In this document: piece by piece, positions 1 through 8,800 of the stretch | Numbering within the stretch: the first letter of the stretch is position 1 | Layout: the number at the start of each line of letters is the position of its first letter | Assembly: GCF_039534085.1 (NCBI RefSeq) | Contig: NZ_BAAAUT010000008.1 | Location: 95,086 to 159,085 of the forward strand | Length of the DNA stretch: 64,000 nucleotides | Direction of reading: 5' to 3' | DNA from: Planomonospora_B alba | Lineage (GTDB): Bacteria > Actinomycetota > Actinomycetes > Streptosporangiales > Streptosporangiaceae | Position numbers and translations under genes: made by a program | The notes under the pieces: generated by a model | Seen by the model: only the letters and a program-made list of their open reading frames with translations | Told to the model about the DNA's origin: nothing | The model's database searches: none

Positions 1-176
1 GGTCATTCGAAGGCCGCAGCACTCATCATGCAGGGCGGGGGGCCGCAGGGGAACGACCCTTGCGCTTTCGTCGCCGCCGCTTGCCCACTCTTGACCATGG
101 CGACCCGCCGGAAAGCCTGTGACCTGCGGTTATGTGCTCGGCCGCGACACCGGAGACGACACGGGACAATGGACGG

Positions 177-746
177 GTGAGTCGAGTCATCGCGGGTGTC
201 GCAGGGGGAAGAAGGCTGGCCGTGCCGCCGGGGCGGGGGACCCGCCCCACGAGCGACCGGGCCAGGGAGGGGATCTTCTCCACGGTGGGCTCGCTGATCG
301 GCCCGCTGGACGGGGCCCGGGTCATGGACCTGTACGCCGGCTCCGGCGCGGTCGGGCTGGAGGCGCTCTCGCGCGGGGCGGCCCACGCGCTGCTGGTGGA
401 GTCCGACCCCAGGGCGGTCCGGACGATCCGGGCGAACATCGCCTCGCTCGGGCTGCCGGGGGCCGAACTGGCCGCCGACCGGGTGGAGCGGGTGCTCGCC
501 CGGGGCGCCGCGCAGCCGTACGACTTCGTGTTCGCCGACCCGCCGTACGCGGTGGCGGCCGAGGAGGTCGACGCGGTGCTGGGGCTGCTGCGCGCGGGGG
601 GCTGGCTCGCCGAGGACGCGCTGGTGGCGGTGGAGCGGGAGAGCAGGGGGAAGGACCTGGTCTGGCCGGACGGATTCGAAGAGGAGAGGGTCCGTCGTTA
701 CGGCGAAGCGTCCGTTTGGTACGGTCGCGCCGCCGGGAATCCGTAA
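177..746 (+). CDS. rsmD: 16S rRNA (guanine-N2-)-methyltransferase RsmD
   Basis: SAM-dependent methyltransferase expected to make m2G966 in 16S rRNA during small-subunit assembly. The N terminus reads SRVIAG, then T-R-P-T-S-D-R-A-R-E-G-I-F, as in the family. A SAM-binding DLYAGSGAVGLEAL stretch lies near residues 50-65 and the catalytic DPPY near residue 122. The 189-residue length is normal. I chose the GTG at 177 because the family begins just before RVIAG; an in-frame ATG at 132 would add 15 unconserved residues. The stop is 15 nt before the coaD start, so the two are probably co-transcribed, as in many actinomycetes. The first 176 bases of the window hold no gene I can support. Confidence 0.93.
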   Translation: MSRVIAGVAGGRRLAVPPGRGTRPTSDRAREGIFSTVGSLIGPLDGARVMDLYAGSGAVGLEALSRGAAHALLVESDPRAVRTIRANIASLGLPGAELAADRVERVLARGAAQPYDFVFADPPYAVAAEEVDAVLGLLRAGGWLAEDALVAVERESRGKDLVWPDGFEEERVRRYGEASVWYGRAAGNP

Positions 747-761
747 ACCTGGGGGTTCGCC

Positions 762-1238
762 TTGCGTCGCGTGATCTGCCCGGGGTCCTTCGACCCCGTC
801 ACCAACGGTCATCTGGACATCATCGGCCGGGCCTCCCGGCAGTACGACGAGGTCGTCGTCGCGGTCCTGATCAACATCGAGAAGAAGAGCCTGTTCACGG
901 TCGAGGAGCGCATCGAGATGCTCCAGACCGTGACCAAGGAGTACGGCAACGTGCGCGTGGACAAATTCCACGGCCTGCTGGTGGACTACTGCAGACAGCA
1001 GGAGATCCCGGCCATCGTCAAGGGCCTGCGCGCGGTCAGCGACTTCGACTACGAGCTCCAGCAGGCCCAGCTCAACTACCGGATGTCCGGGGTCGAGACG
1101 CTGTTCATGGCGACCGGGCCCGAGGTGTCGTTCCTGTCCTCCAGCCGGATCAAGGAGATCGTCAGGTACGGCGGGGACGTGAGCGGCCTGGTGCCCGAGC
1201 TCGTCGAGGAGCGCCTCATCGAGAGGCTCAGGGGATAG
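762..1238 (+). CDS. coaD: phosphopantetheine adenylyltransferase CoaD
   Basis: Penultimate step of coenzyme A synthesis: 4'-phosphopantetheine + ATP to dephospho-CoA + PPi, in the cytoplasm. The nucleotidyltransferase signature GSFDPVTNGHLDII is at residues 8-21 (T-x-G-H motif) and the second ATP-binding motif SSSRIKEI lies near residues 126-133. At 158 residues it has the usual size. The start is TTG, giving the family-typical MRRVICPGSFDP; the GTG three codons later is an alternative. It follows rsmD closely, the common rsmD-coaD pairing. Confidence 0.96.
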   Translation: MRRVICPGSFDPVTNGHLDIIGRASRQYDEVVVAVLINIEKKSLFTVEERIEMLQTVTKEYGNVRVDKFHGLLVDYCRQQEIPAIVKGLRAVSDFDYELQQAQLNYRMSGVETLFMATGPEVSFLSSSRIKEIVRYGGDVSGLVPELVEERLIERLRG

Positions 1239-1339
1239 GCCGCGGTCCGTGCGCGCTCCGCCCCGCAGCGTGGCGGTCCGGAGCTCGCAGACCCCTGGTA
1301 TTCTCTTATTTCGGCCTTGCACGACGGCGGTGATTCGCC

Positions 1340-1909
1340 ATGCCTGATGAGAGCGGAATGACTCTGCACCTTGATCCCCGCGCCCCGTGGGTGGTCTCCA
1401 CCCACGAGTTGGGGCGGCAACCGGGGACGATGCGGCAGTTGCGCCTCACTCTTCCGGCACCGGCGGAGATCGGCGTCGACATGATCGGTGTCCCCAAGGA
1501 CGCCGATGTCGAGCTGGACCTCCGGCTCGAGGCGGTCATGGAAGGCGTGCTCGTCACGGGCACGGCGCGTTCCCCGCTGCGGGGGGAGTGCGCACGGTGT
1601 CTGGAGCCGATCACCTCGGTGAGCGAGGTGTCGTTCCAGGAGCTGTACTTCTACTCGGCTGAGGATGCGGCCGAGGACGACCTCCTCCTGGACGGGGACC
1701 TGCTCGACCTCGAACCGGTCTTCCGCGACGCGGTGGTGCTCACACTGCCGCTGAGTCCGCTCTGCAGTGAGGACTGCGCCGGGCTCTGCGCGGAGTGCGG
1801 GATCAGGCTGGCCGACGCCGAGCCTGGTCACGGTCACGAGGTGATCGACGCACGCTGGGCGAAGCTGCAGGGTCTGGTTCCGGAACATAACAACGATCAG
1901 GAGAGCTGA
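1340..1909 (+). CDS. DUF177/YceD family protein
   Basis: Member of the DUF177 (YceD) family, which in bacteria and plants is tied to 23S rRNA accumulation and is encoded just before rpmF. Visible marks are the conserved GECARCLEPI segment near residues 76-85 and a C-terminal cysteine cluster C-S-E-D-C-A-G-L-C-A-E-C-G near residues 138-150 that may bind metal. At 189 residues it is typical for actinobacteria. The ATG start is supported by conserved sequence downstream. Only one nucleotide separates its stop from the GTG of rpmF, so translation is probably coupled. A TATTCT hexamer at 1299-1304 is a possible -10, with no convincing -35. Confidence 0.9.
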   Translation: MPDESGMTLHLDPRAPWVVSTHELGRQPGTMRQLRLTLPAPAEIGVDMIGVPKDADVELDLRLEAVMEGVLVTGTARSPLRGECARCLEPITSVSEVSFQELYFYSAEDAAEDDLLLDGDLLDLEPVFRDAVVLTLPLSPLCSEDCAGLCAECGIRLADAEPGHGHEVIDARWAKLQGLVPEHNNDQES

Positions 1910-1910
1910 C

Positions 1911-2090
1911 GTGGCTGTCCCCAAGCGCAAGATGTCGCGGAGCAACACTCGCTCCCGCCGGTCGCAGTGGAAGGCCGCCGCGGTCTCGCTCGTGAGCTGC
2001 CCCCAGTGCCGCTCGCCGAAGCGTCCGCACATGGCGTGCCCGACCTGCGGCACCTACAACCGCCGTCAGGTGATCGAGCCCTCCGCCTGA
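1911..2090 (+). CDS. rpmF: 50S ribosomal protein L32
   Basis: Small subunit protein of the 50S ribosome. The 59-residue product begins MAVPKRKMSRSNTRSRRSQW, the standard L32 start, and carries C30-P-Q-C33 and C43-P-T-C46, a complete zinc ribbon. This is therefore the zinc-binding (C+) paralogue rather than the cysteine-free form that zinc-starved actinobacteria switch to. GTG start, one base after the DUF177 stop. A GC-rich hairpin follows 20 nt downstream. Confidence 0.97.
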   Translation: MAVPKRKMSRSNTRSRRSQWKAAAVSLVSCPQCRSPKRPHMACPTCGTYNRRQVIEPSA

Positions 2091-2110
2091 TCGCATTCTG
2101 ACTGACGGAT

Positions 2111-2144
2111 GCCGGCCGGGCGCCCCTCGCGGGCCCCGGCCGGC
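2111..2144 (+). terminator. GC-rich hairpin after rpmF
   Basis: A 10-bp perfect stem (GCCGGCCGGG with CCCGGCCGGC) and a 14-nt loop begin 20 nt after the rpmF stop. There is no T-tract, which is common for actinomycete terminators. It may be a terminator, attenuator or processing site between rpmF and rnc. Confidence 0.5.
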
Positions 2145-2182
2145 GTCACCGTCCGGCCCTGCGATGGCGGTCCGTCCGCGGC

Positions 2183-2233
2183 CGTGGTGGACGCCGGGGT
2201 CCGTGCACACGAACCCTCCCGGCGTCCACCACG
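2183..2233 (+). promoter_or_regulatory. long stem-loop in the rnc leader
   Basis: A perfect 16-bp stem (2183-2198 with 2218-2233) closes a 19-nt loop, about 80 nt upstream of the rnc start. It lies between the rpmF hairpin and the rnc ribosome-binding site. RNase III genes in Escherichia coli are autoregulated by self-cleavage of a leader stem, so this duplex is a natural candidate substrate. That role is inferred; only the base pairing is seen. Confidence 0.5.
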
Positions 2234-2315
2234 TCTTCGGAGTATCCGGGCGATCTCTCGTCTCGCTTCCTTCGCCATCGCGCATTCACGAACGACCGTG
2301 CGAGGAGAAGAAGAC

Positions 2316-3050
2316 GTGGCGACGAGCATGAAGCCGGTGGCCGTCGAGGCCGCGAGGGACGAGCTGGAGCGGCTCCTGTCCGTGCGACTGGACGTCGCGA
2401 TCCTGGAGCGGGCGCTGACCCACCGCTCCTACGCCTACGAGAACGGCGGCCTGCCCACCAACGAGCGCCTGGAGTTCCTCGGCGACTCGGTGCTGGGGCT
2501 CGTCGTCACCGACACGCTCTACCGCAACCACCCCGACCTGCCCGAGGGCCAGCTGGCCAAGCTGCGGGCCGCGGTGGTCAACATGCGCGCCCTCGCCGAC
2601 GTGGCGCGCGGCCTGGGCCTGGGCCGCTTCCTGCGGCTCGGCCGGGGCGAGGAGGGCACCGGGGGGCGCGACAAGTCCTCGATCCTCGCCGACACGCTCG
2701 AGGCGCTCATCGGCTCGGTCTACGTGGACAAGGGCCTGGACGAGTCGTTCCGCGTCGTCCACCTGCTCTTCGACCCGCTCATCACCCGCTCGGCCTCGCT
2801 GGGCGCCGGTCTCGACTGGAAGACCTCCCTGCAGGAGCTGACCGCCTCGGAGTCGCTCGGCGTGCCCGAGTACCACGTCGAGGAGAGCGGCCCGGACCAC
2901 GCCAAGTCCTTCACCGCGGCCGTCCGGCTGGGCGGCGAGGAGTACGGCTCGGGCTCCGGCCGGTCGAAGAAGGAGGCCGAGCAGCAGGCCGCCGAGGCCG
3001 CCTGGAACCGCATCCGCAGCGCCCAGCAGGCGCGCGAGGCGGCGAACTGA
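2316..3050 (+). CDS. rnc: ribonuclease III
   Basis: Double-strand-specific endoribonuclease for rRNA and mRNA processing; in Streptomyces the orthologue (AbsB) also affects antibiotic production. The family signature N-E-R-L-E-F-L-G-D-S is near residues 46-55, with the second metal-ligand region D-x-x-E-A-L-I around residue 125. A C-terminal dsRNA-binding domain (D-W-K-T-S-L-Q-E-L ... KKEAEQQAAEAAW) covers roughly residues 166-235. I chose the GTG at 2316 because an AGGAG lies 8 nt upstream and the 244-residue product then matches family length. The longer frame from 2109 would translate through the leader stem-loops. Confidence 0.95.
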   Translation: MATSMKPVAVEAARDELERLLSVRLDVAILERALTHRSYAYENGGLPTNERLEFLGDSVLGLVVTDTLYRNHPDLPEGQLAKLRAAVVNMRALADVARGLGLGRFLRLGRGEEGTGGRDKSSILADTLEALIGSVYVDKGLDESFRVVHLLFDPLITRSASLGAGLDWKTSLQELTASESLGVPEYHVEESGPDHAKSFTAAVRLGGEEYGSGSGRSKKEAEQQAAEAAWNRIRSAQQAREAAN

Positions 3051-3080
3051 CGGCGGTCCCGGGACCGGTCAGGAGGGGGC

Positions 3081-3956
3081 ATGCCCGAGTTGCCGGAGGT
3101 CGAGGTCGTACGGCGGGGCCTGGAGCGCTGGGTCGCCGGCCGTACCGTGGCGCGCGCGCAGGTGCTCCATCCGCGGGCGATCCGGCGCCACGTCCCCGGG
3201 GCGGAGGAGTTCGCCGCCCGGCTGGCGGGCCGGACGATCGCCTCGGCCGAGCGCCGCGGCAAATACCTGTGGCTCCCGCTGGACGGCTCCGACGCGCTCC
3301 TGGCGCACCTGGGGATGAGCGGGCAGCTGCTGGTGGTCGAGCCGGACTCGCCCCCCGAGCGGCACCTGAGGGTCCGGCTGAGCTTCACCGACGGCGGCCC
3401 GGAGCTGCGCTTCGTCGACCAGCGGACCTTCGGCCACGTGCTGGTCGCGCCGCTGACGGCCCGGCTCCCGCGGTGGGTGCCCGAGCCGATCGCGCACATC
3501 GCGGCCGACCCCTTCGAGGACTCGTTCGACGACGAGGGGTTCGCGATCGACCTGCGGCGCAGGCGGACCGAGGTCAAGCGCGCCCTGCTGGACCAGTCGC
3601 TGATCAGCGGGGTCGGCAACATCTACGCCGACGAGGCCCTGTGGCGGGCGCGGCTGCACGGCACGCGCCCCACGGCGACGCTGACCCGGCCGAAGATCGC
3701 GGAGCTGCTGGCCGCGGTCCGCGCGGTGATGACCGAGGCGCTGGCCGAGGGCGGCACATCTTTCGACAGTCTGTACGTGAATGTCAACGGGGAGAGCGGC
3801 TACTTCGAGCGGTCACTCGCCGTGTACGGCAGGCGCGACCTGCCCTGCCGGCGGTGCGGGACACCGGTCGTGCGGGAGTCGTTCATGAACCGCTCCTCCT
3901 ACAGCTGCCCCCGCTGCCAGCCTCCCCCGCGCGCCGCCCGTAGGGTACGGGCATGA
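3081..3956 (+). CDS. mutM: formamidopyrimidine-DNA glycosylase MutM (Fpg)
   Basis: Base-excision repair glycosylase/AP lyase that removes 8-oxoguanine and ring-opened purines. It starts MPELPEVE, placing the catalytic Pro2 and Glu3 exactly. The helix-two-turn-helix segment DQSLISGVGNIYADEALWRA is near residues 173-192, and a C-terminal zinc finger uses C-R-R-C and C-P-R-C near residues 255-285. At 291 residues it is typical. AGGAGGGG lies just upstream of the ATG. The stop overlaps the acyP start (ATGA), and rnc precedes it by 30 nt, so rnc-mutM-acyP looks like one transcription unit. Confidence 0.96.
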   Translation: MPELPEVEVVRRGLERWVAGRTVARAQVLHPRAIRRHVPGAEEFAARLAGRTIASAERRGKYLWLPLDGSDALLAHLGMSGQLLVVEPDSPPERHLRVRLSFTDGGPELRFVDQRTFGHVLVAPLTARLPRWVPEPIAHIAADPFEDSFDDEGFAIDLRRRRTEVKRALLDQSLISGVGNIYADEALWRARLHGTRPTATLTRPKIAELLAAVRAVMTEALAEGGTSFDSLYVNVNGESGYFERSLAVYGRRDLPCRRCGTPVVRESFMNRSSYSCPRCQPPPRAARRVRA

Positions 3957-4228
3957 CGGAGGTCCGGCTGACCGCATGGGTCAGAGGAAGAGTCCAGGGT
4001 GTGGGTTTCCGCTGGTGGACGCGGGCGCGGGCGTTGGAGCTCGGCCTGGTCGGCTGGGCGAGGAACGCCGACGACGGCCGGGTCGAGGTCGTGGCGGAGG
4101 GATCCGAGGAGGCGGCGGGCGCGCTGCTGGAGCTCCTCCGGAGCGGCCGGACGCCGGGCCGGGTGGACGGGGTCGTGGAGCGCTGGAGCGCGGCGAAAGG
4201 AAATCTATCGGGTTTCGTGGAGCGCTGA
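3953..4228 (+). CDS. acyP: acylphosphatase
   Basis: Small cytosolic enzyme that hydrolyses carboxyl-phosphate bonds such as acetyl phosphate and carbamoyl phosphate. The signature GRVQGVGFRWW is at residues 12-22, with the catalytic arginine in GFR, and the second signature GWARNADDGRVEV follows with the catalytic asparagine. At 91 residues it is normal. It overlaps the mutM stop by four bases, so translation is coupled. The physiological substrate in bacteria is unsettled; acetyl phosphate is plausible here because pta-ackA occur in the same window, but they are 20 kb away. Confidence 0.95.
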   Translation: MTEVRLTAWVRGRVQGVGFRWWTRARALELGLVGWARNADDGRVEVVAEGSEEAAGALLELLRSGRTPGRVDGVVERWSAAKGNLSGFVER

Positions 4229-4236
4229 CACTTCCC

Positions 4237-4265
4237 TTGAAACCTCTCTCTGGGGTATATTTAGC
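4237..4265 (+). promoter_or_regulatory. possible promoter of the small coiled-coil gene
   Basis: After acyP the sequence becomes locally AT-rich, with TTGAAA at 4237-4242 and TATATTTA at 4256-4263. No pair of hexamers has an ideal 17-bp gap (13 to 15 bp for the best -10s), so this is a weak call. It lies about 155 nt before the next start. Confidence 0.3.
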
Positions 4266-4417
4266 TGTCGAGAGTGCCCACAGGTGCATCCATGCGGAGT
4301 GTTCAACTTGACCGTCTCCCACACCGGTGCGACTCTTGATAGGAACCACGCGCACCCCTCCCGCGGCAAAGAAGTGCGCGAACCAGTCTGGTCACTCAGC
4401 GTGGAGGACCCTTAACC

Positions 4418-4612
4418 ATGGCGAAGGCTCTACTCGGCCACGTCGGCGGTCCTGACCCTCGGATGGTCTCGGAGATGCGCCGTCTTCAGCAGCGCGTCCG
4501 CGACCTGGAGGCAGAGCTCATCCGGCTCCAGGCCCAGAACGACGAACTTGCGGCGAGCAGCCGCGACGAGACGTTCACCGGTCTGCAGGATCGCGAGCCA
4601 GCTCTCACCTAG
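4418..4612 (+). CDS. small coiled-coil protein between acyP and smc
   Basis: A 64-residue protein with no function I can assign. After an N-terminal MAKALLGHVGGPDPRM segment, residues 17-49 form a charged amphipathic helix with leucine or methionine heptads (M-R-R-L-Q-Q-R-V-R-D-L-E-A-E-L-I-R-L-Q), so a short coiled coil and dimerisation are likely. I believe similar short proteins occur beside smc in other actinomycetes, but cannot check this. The ATG is preceded by GGAGG at 4401-4405, 12 nt upstream, which is long spacing. A terminator follows. The sharp N terminus and codon pattern make it a real gene rather than chance. Confidence 0.75.
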   Translation: MAKALLGHVGGPDPRMVSEMRRLQQRVRDLEAELIRLQAQNDELAASSRDETFTGLQDREPALT

Positions 4613-4727
4613 GGCCCTGTTCCTGAACCTCCGCCCGCTCGGGTGACGGATCCCGTCGTGGATACGCCGCGCGGACACGGGCTCAGGAAGAGGTTCCCCG
4701 GGGCCGGCCCGGAGAGAACACATTGTC

Positions 4728-4752
4728 AGGGACGCCTCCACGGGGCGTCCCT
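4728..4752 (+). terminator. hairpin terminator after the small coiled-coil gene
   Basis: AGGGACGCC pairs with GGCGTCCCT around a 7-nt loop (9-bp stem), followed by TGTCATG. It sits between two converging genes and may serve both. Confidence 0.6.
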
Positions 4753-4754
4753 TG

Positions 4755-5603
4755 TCATGTCCCGTCGGCGCCGCTCCGCCCGTCCCCGTCCGTCCGCGCG
4801 GGGCGCAGATGGATGTGCCGGGAGACGAAGGAGATCTGCTCCGGCAGCACCCGGCGGCGGTAGGCGGCGTTGTGGCAGCCGTCGGAGACGCCTCCTTCGG
4901 CCGTGGCGCCCAGCGCCTTCAGGCCCTTGAGCATGGTCTCGGTCTGCTTGGCCCAGCCGTCGCGGTCGCCGCAGCCCAGCCAGACGGGGATGTCCACCAG
5001 TTCGCGCAGCGGCGCCTGCGCGGCGGTGACGGCCGGCGCCACCGCCACGACCACGGCGACCTTCCGCTCGCCCAGCTCGGCGGCGAGCCGCAGCGCCCCG
5101 GCCCCCCCGGCCGACCAGCCCATCAGCCCGATCCGCTCGGTGTCCAGCCCGCAGTCGTCCAGGTAGGGCAGCAGGTCGCCCGCGATGTCGGCCGAGGGCC
5201 AGTCGTCGATCGAGGCCACCGCGAACCGCGCGCCGCCCGCGGCCAGGTAGCGGTCCACCGCGTAGAGCTCGAACGGGGTCAGCGCGTCGCCGGCGGCGCC
5301 GTGCAGCATGACCAGCACCGGGATCCTGCCCCGCGTGCCCGGGGGGATCCCGATCACCACCCTGCGGTCGTCCAGCGTGCTGCGCTGCAACGTGCCCGGC
5401 GGCGCCTCCGGGGGGTCGGGCATCCTGCCGCACCTGATCTGCCCGTAGGCCTTCCGGACGCCGTCGGGCCCGGCCAGGGCGGCGGCGCCTCCGAGACCCA
5501 GGAGAGTCAGGCCGCCGGCCGCCAGAAAACTTCGTCTTTTAAGCGTATTTTCCCTGGTCTGGGAGGGTTGTCGCGCTCCCCGCACGCCGCGCTCCACGTC
5601 CAT
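4755..5603 (-). CDS. Tat-exported alpha/beta hydrolase (esterase/PHB depolymerase-like)
   Basis: Secreted serine hydrolase of the alpha/beta fold. The N terminus has a twin-arginine type signal, K-R-R-S-F-L-A-A-G-G followed by a hydrophobic run (about residues 22-45), suggesting export through Tat. The mature part has V-L-M-L-H-G-A-A-G-D (oxyanion strand), the nucleophile elbow G-W-S-A-G-G, and a late S-D-G-C-H-N histidine. This order resembles esterase/LpqC or PHB-depolymerase relatives; substrate is unknown. Two ATGs are possible (5603 and 5615); I took the shorter. It is divergent from smc and its end converges on the 64-residue gene. 282 residues. Confidence 0.75.
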   Translation of the reverse strand: MDVERGVRGARQPSQTRENTLKRRSFLAAGGLTLLGLGGAAALAGPDGVRKAYGQIRCGRMPDPPEAPPGTLQRSTLDDRRVVIGIPPGTRGRIPVLVMLHGAAGDALTPFELYAVDRYLAAGGARFAVASIDDWPSADIAGDLLPYLDDCGLDTERIGLMGWSAGGAGALRLAAELGERKVAVVVAVAPAVTAAQAPLRELVDIPVWLGCGDRDGWAKQTETMLKGLKALGATAEGGVSDGCHNAAYRRRVLPEQISFVSRHIHLRPARTDGDGRSGADGT

Positions 5604-5808
5604 GCAGGGCACCATAGGCCGTGCGCGGGCGGGTGTGGGCGAAGAACGGTAGTCTTCCCCGCTAAGGGCTCACGGCGGGCCCGGATCAGACGCCGCCCAC
5701 CGGCCCGGCGCCGCGCGCGTGCGCGGCACGGGAGGCGCGGATCCGGCCCGCGTGCCGCGGCCTGCGCCGCCGCGGCCGGTGCGGAATGTCAGGACGAGGG
5801 GGTTTTCG

Positions 5809-8800
5809 TTGTATTTGAAGACTCTCACCCTGCGCGGCTTCAAGTCCTTCGCCTCGGCGACCACCCTCCGCTTCGAGCCGGGCATCACCGCCGTCGTCGG
5901 CCCCAACGGCTCCGGCAAGTCCAACGTGGTCGACGCCCTGGCCTGGGTCATGGGCGAGCACAGCGCCAAGTCCCTGCGCGGCGGCAAGATGGAGGACGTC
6001 ATCTTCGCCGGGACCTCCTCCCGGGCCCCGCTGGGCCGCGCCGAGGTCACCCTCACCATCGACAACAGCGACGGCGCCCTGCCGATCGACTACACCGAGG
6101 TCACGATCAGCCGCCTGATGTTCCGCGGCGGCCAGAGCGAGTACGCCATCAACGGCGACACCTGCCGCCTGCTCGACATCCAGGAGCTGCTGTCGGACTC
6201 CGGCATCGGCCGCGAGATGCACGTCATCGTCGGCCAGGGCCAGCTCGACCAGGTCCTGCACGCCGGTCCCGAGGAGCGCCGGGCGTTCATCGAGGAGGCC
6301 GCCGGCGTCCTGAAGCACCGCAAGCGCAAGGAGAAGGCGCTGCGGAAGCTGGACGCCATGCAGGCCAACCTGACCCGCGTCCAGGACCTCGCCACCGAGC
6401 TGCGCCGCCAGCTCAAACCGCTGGGCCGCCAGGCGGAGATCGCCCGCAGGGCCGCCGTCATCCAGGCCGACCTGCGCGACGCGCGCCTGCGCCTGCTCGC
6501 CGACGACGTGCTCACCCTGCGGACCGCGCTGGAGCGCGAGGCCGCCGACGAGGCCGCGGTCCTCGCCCGCCGCCGGGAGGTCGAGGCCGCGCTGGAGCGG
6601 GGGCAGCTGGAGGAGACCGAGCTGGAGGCCGCCGAGGCCGAGGCCCAGCCGCGCCTGGCCGCCGCGCAGGAGACCTACTTCCGGCTGTCCTCGATCCGCG
6701 AGCGGCTGCGCGGCCTGGCCGGCCTGGCCGCCGAGCGGCACCGGCACGCGGCCGAGGCCGGCGTGGAACGGCGCGGGCGCGACCCGGAGGACCTGGAGCG
6801 CGAGGCCGAGGAGGTCCGCGAGCAGGAGCGGGTCCTCGAAGAGCTGCTGGAGCGGGAACGCCAGGCGCTGGCCCGGGCCGTGGCCCGGCGGACCGAGGCC
6901 GAGAACGCGCTCGCGGCCGAGGAGCGGAGGCTGGCCGCCGAGGCCAGGGCCGCCGCCGACCGGCGCGAGGAGCTCGCCCGGCTCCAGGGGCAGGTGGGCG
7001 CGGCCCGCAGCCGGGTCGAGGCGGCCGCAGGCGAGATCGGCCGGCTGGGCGCCGCGCTCGCCGAGGCCGAACTCCGGGCCGAGCAGGCCCAGGCCGAGCA
7101 CGACGGCCGGGAACGGGACGAGCCCGCCGCCGACCCCGCCCTCGCGGAGGAGCTGGAGATCGCCCTGGAGGCCGTGGAGTCGGCCAAGCTGACCGTGGAG
7201 TCGGCCAAGGCCGCGGCCGAGGAGGCCAAGGCGGCCGTCGCCGGCCCGGACGCGGCGCTGGGCGCCGCCCGCACGGCCCTGGCGGCCGCGCGCACGGCCG
7301 AGGCGGAGGCGCAGCGCAGGGTCGCCGCCCTGGAGGCCAGGCGGGAGGCGCTGGAGCTGAGCCTGGCCCCCGGCACGGACGGCGGAGCCGCCCTGCTCGC
7401 CGCGGCCGCCGGGCAGGGCCCGGACGGGCTCGGCGCGGCCGTGCTCGGTCCGGTCGCCGCGATGCTGACCGTCCGGCCCGGCGCCGAGGCCGCCGTCGCC
7501 GCCGCGCTCGGCGGCGCGGCCGAGGCGGTCGCGGTCGGCTCGCTGGCCGACGCGGTCGGCGCGGTGGAGTTCCTGCGGAGCACCGACCAGGGCCAGGCGG
7601 CGCTGGTCATCGCCGGGGAGGGGCCGGCGGCCCCCGCCCGGCCGGCGCCGGTGGCGGGTGCCGAGTGGGCGGCCGACCTGGTGACCGTCCCCGCGGAGCT
7701 GCGGGCCGCCGTGGACCACCTGCTGGCGGACGTGCTCGTCGTCGACGACCTGGCGGCGGCGCGCGAAGCCGTCGAGCGGCGGCCCGGGCTGCGGGCCGTC
7801 ACCCGCGCCGGCGACCTCCTCGGCGCCCACGCCGCCCGGGGCGGAGGCGCGCCGGGCGCCTCGGCGCTGACGATGCGGGCCGCGCTGGACGAGGCCGCGG
7901 CCGACCTGGAGGCCGCCCGGCTGGCGGCCGGACGGGCCGCCGAGGTCATGGAGGAGGCGGCGCAGGCCGAGGAGGAGGCCCGCCTGGCCGTGGAGGCCGC
8001 CCGGGAGCGGGCGGCCGAGGCCCAGACGGGCGTGCAGACCGCCCAGGCCGGGGTCAGCGCGGCGCAGGCCGTGCTGGAGGAGGTCCGGGGCAGGCAGCGC
8101 GACGCCGACCAGCGGGCCGCCGCCGCGGCCCGGCGGCTCGCCCGGCTCGAGGCCGCGGCCCGGGCCGCCCGTGACGAGTGCGCGCGCCTGGCCGAGGGCG
8201 TGCGGGCCGCGCAGGAGGGGCGCGAGCGGGCCCTGGCCGAGCTGGAGGAGCTGCAGGAGCGGCTGGAGGCCGCGGTCGACGCCGCGGAGCCCGCGGCCGA
8301 CGAGCCGTTCACCGGGATGCGCGACGAGCTCGCCGAGCTGTGCGCGCAGGCCCGGCAGGCCGAGATGGAGGCGCGGCTGGCCGTGCGGACCGCCGAGGAG
8401 CGGGTCAAGGGCATCGCGGGCCGGGCCGACGCCCTGGTGCGCGCCGCGGCGCACGAGCGCGAGGAGCGCGCCCGCGCGGCCGAGCTGCGCGAGCGGCGGC
8501 GCCGGCAGGCGAGGATCGCCGAGGCGGTCGTGCGGGGCACCGAGCGGACGCTGCGCGCGCTGGAGACCTCGCTCGCCGCGGCCGCCGCCGAGCGCGACGA
8601 GGCCGAGCAGGCGCGCGGGCACCTCGACGGCGCGCTGCGGAGCGCCCGCGCCCGGGTCCGCGAGCTGAGCGCGGAGCTCGACAAGCTGGTCAACCGGGTG
8701 CACGGCAGCGAGATGGCCCGCACCGAGCAGCGCATGCGCCTGGAGCAGCTCGCGGAGCGCGCGATGGAGGAGTTCGGCGTCGAGCCGGACGTGCTCATCG

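Noticed and set aside
3..1322. A 439-codon minus-strand frame opposite rsmD and coaD
   Set aside because: Low-complexity product lying opposite two clear housekeeping genes, with no ribosome-binding site or family similarity.
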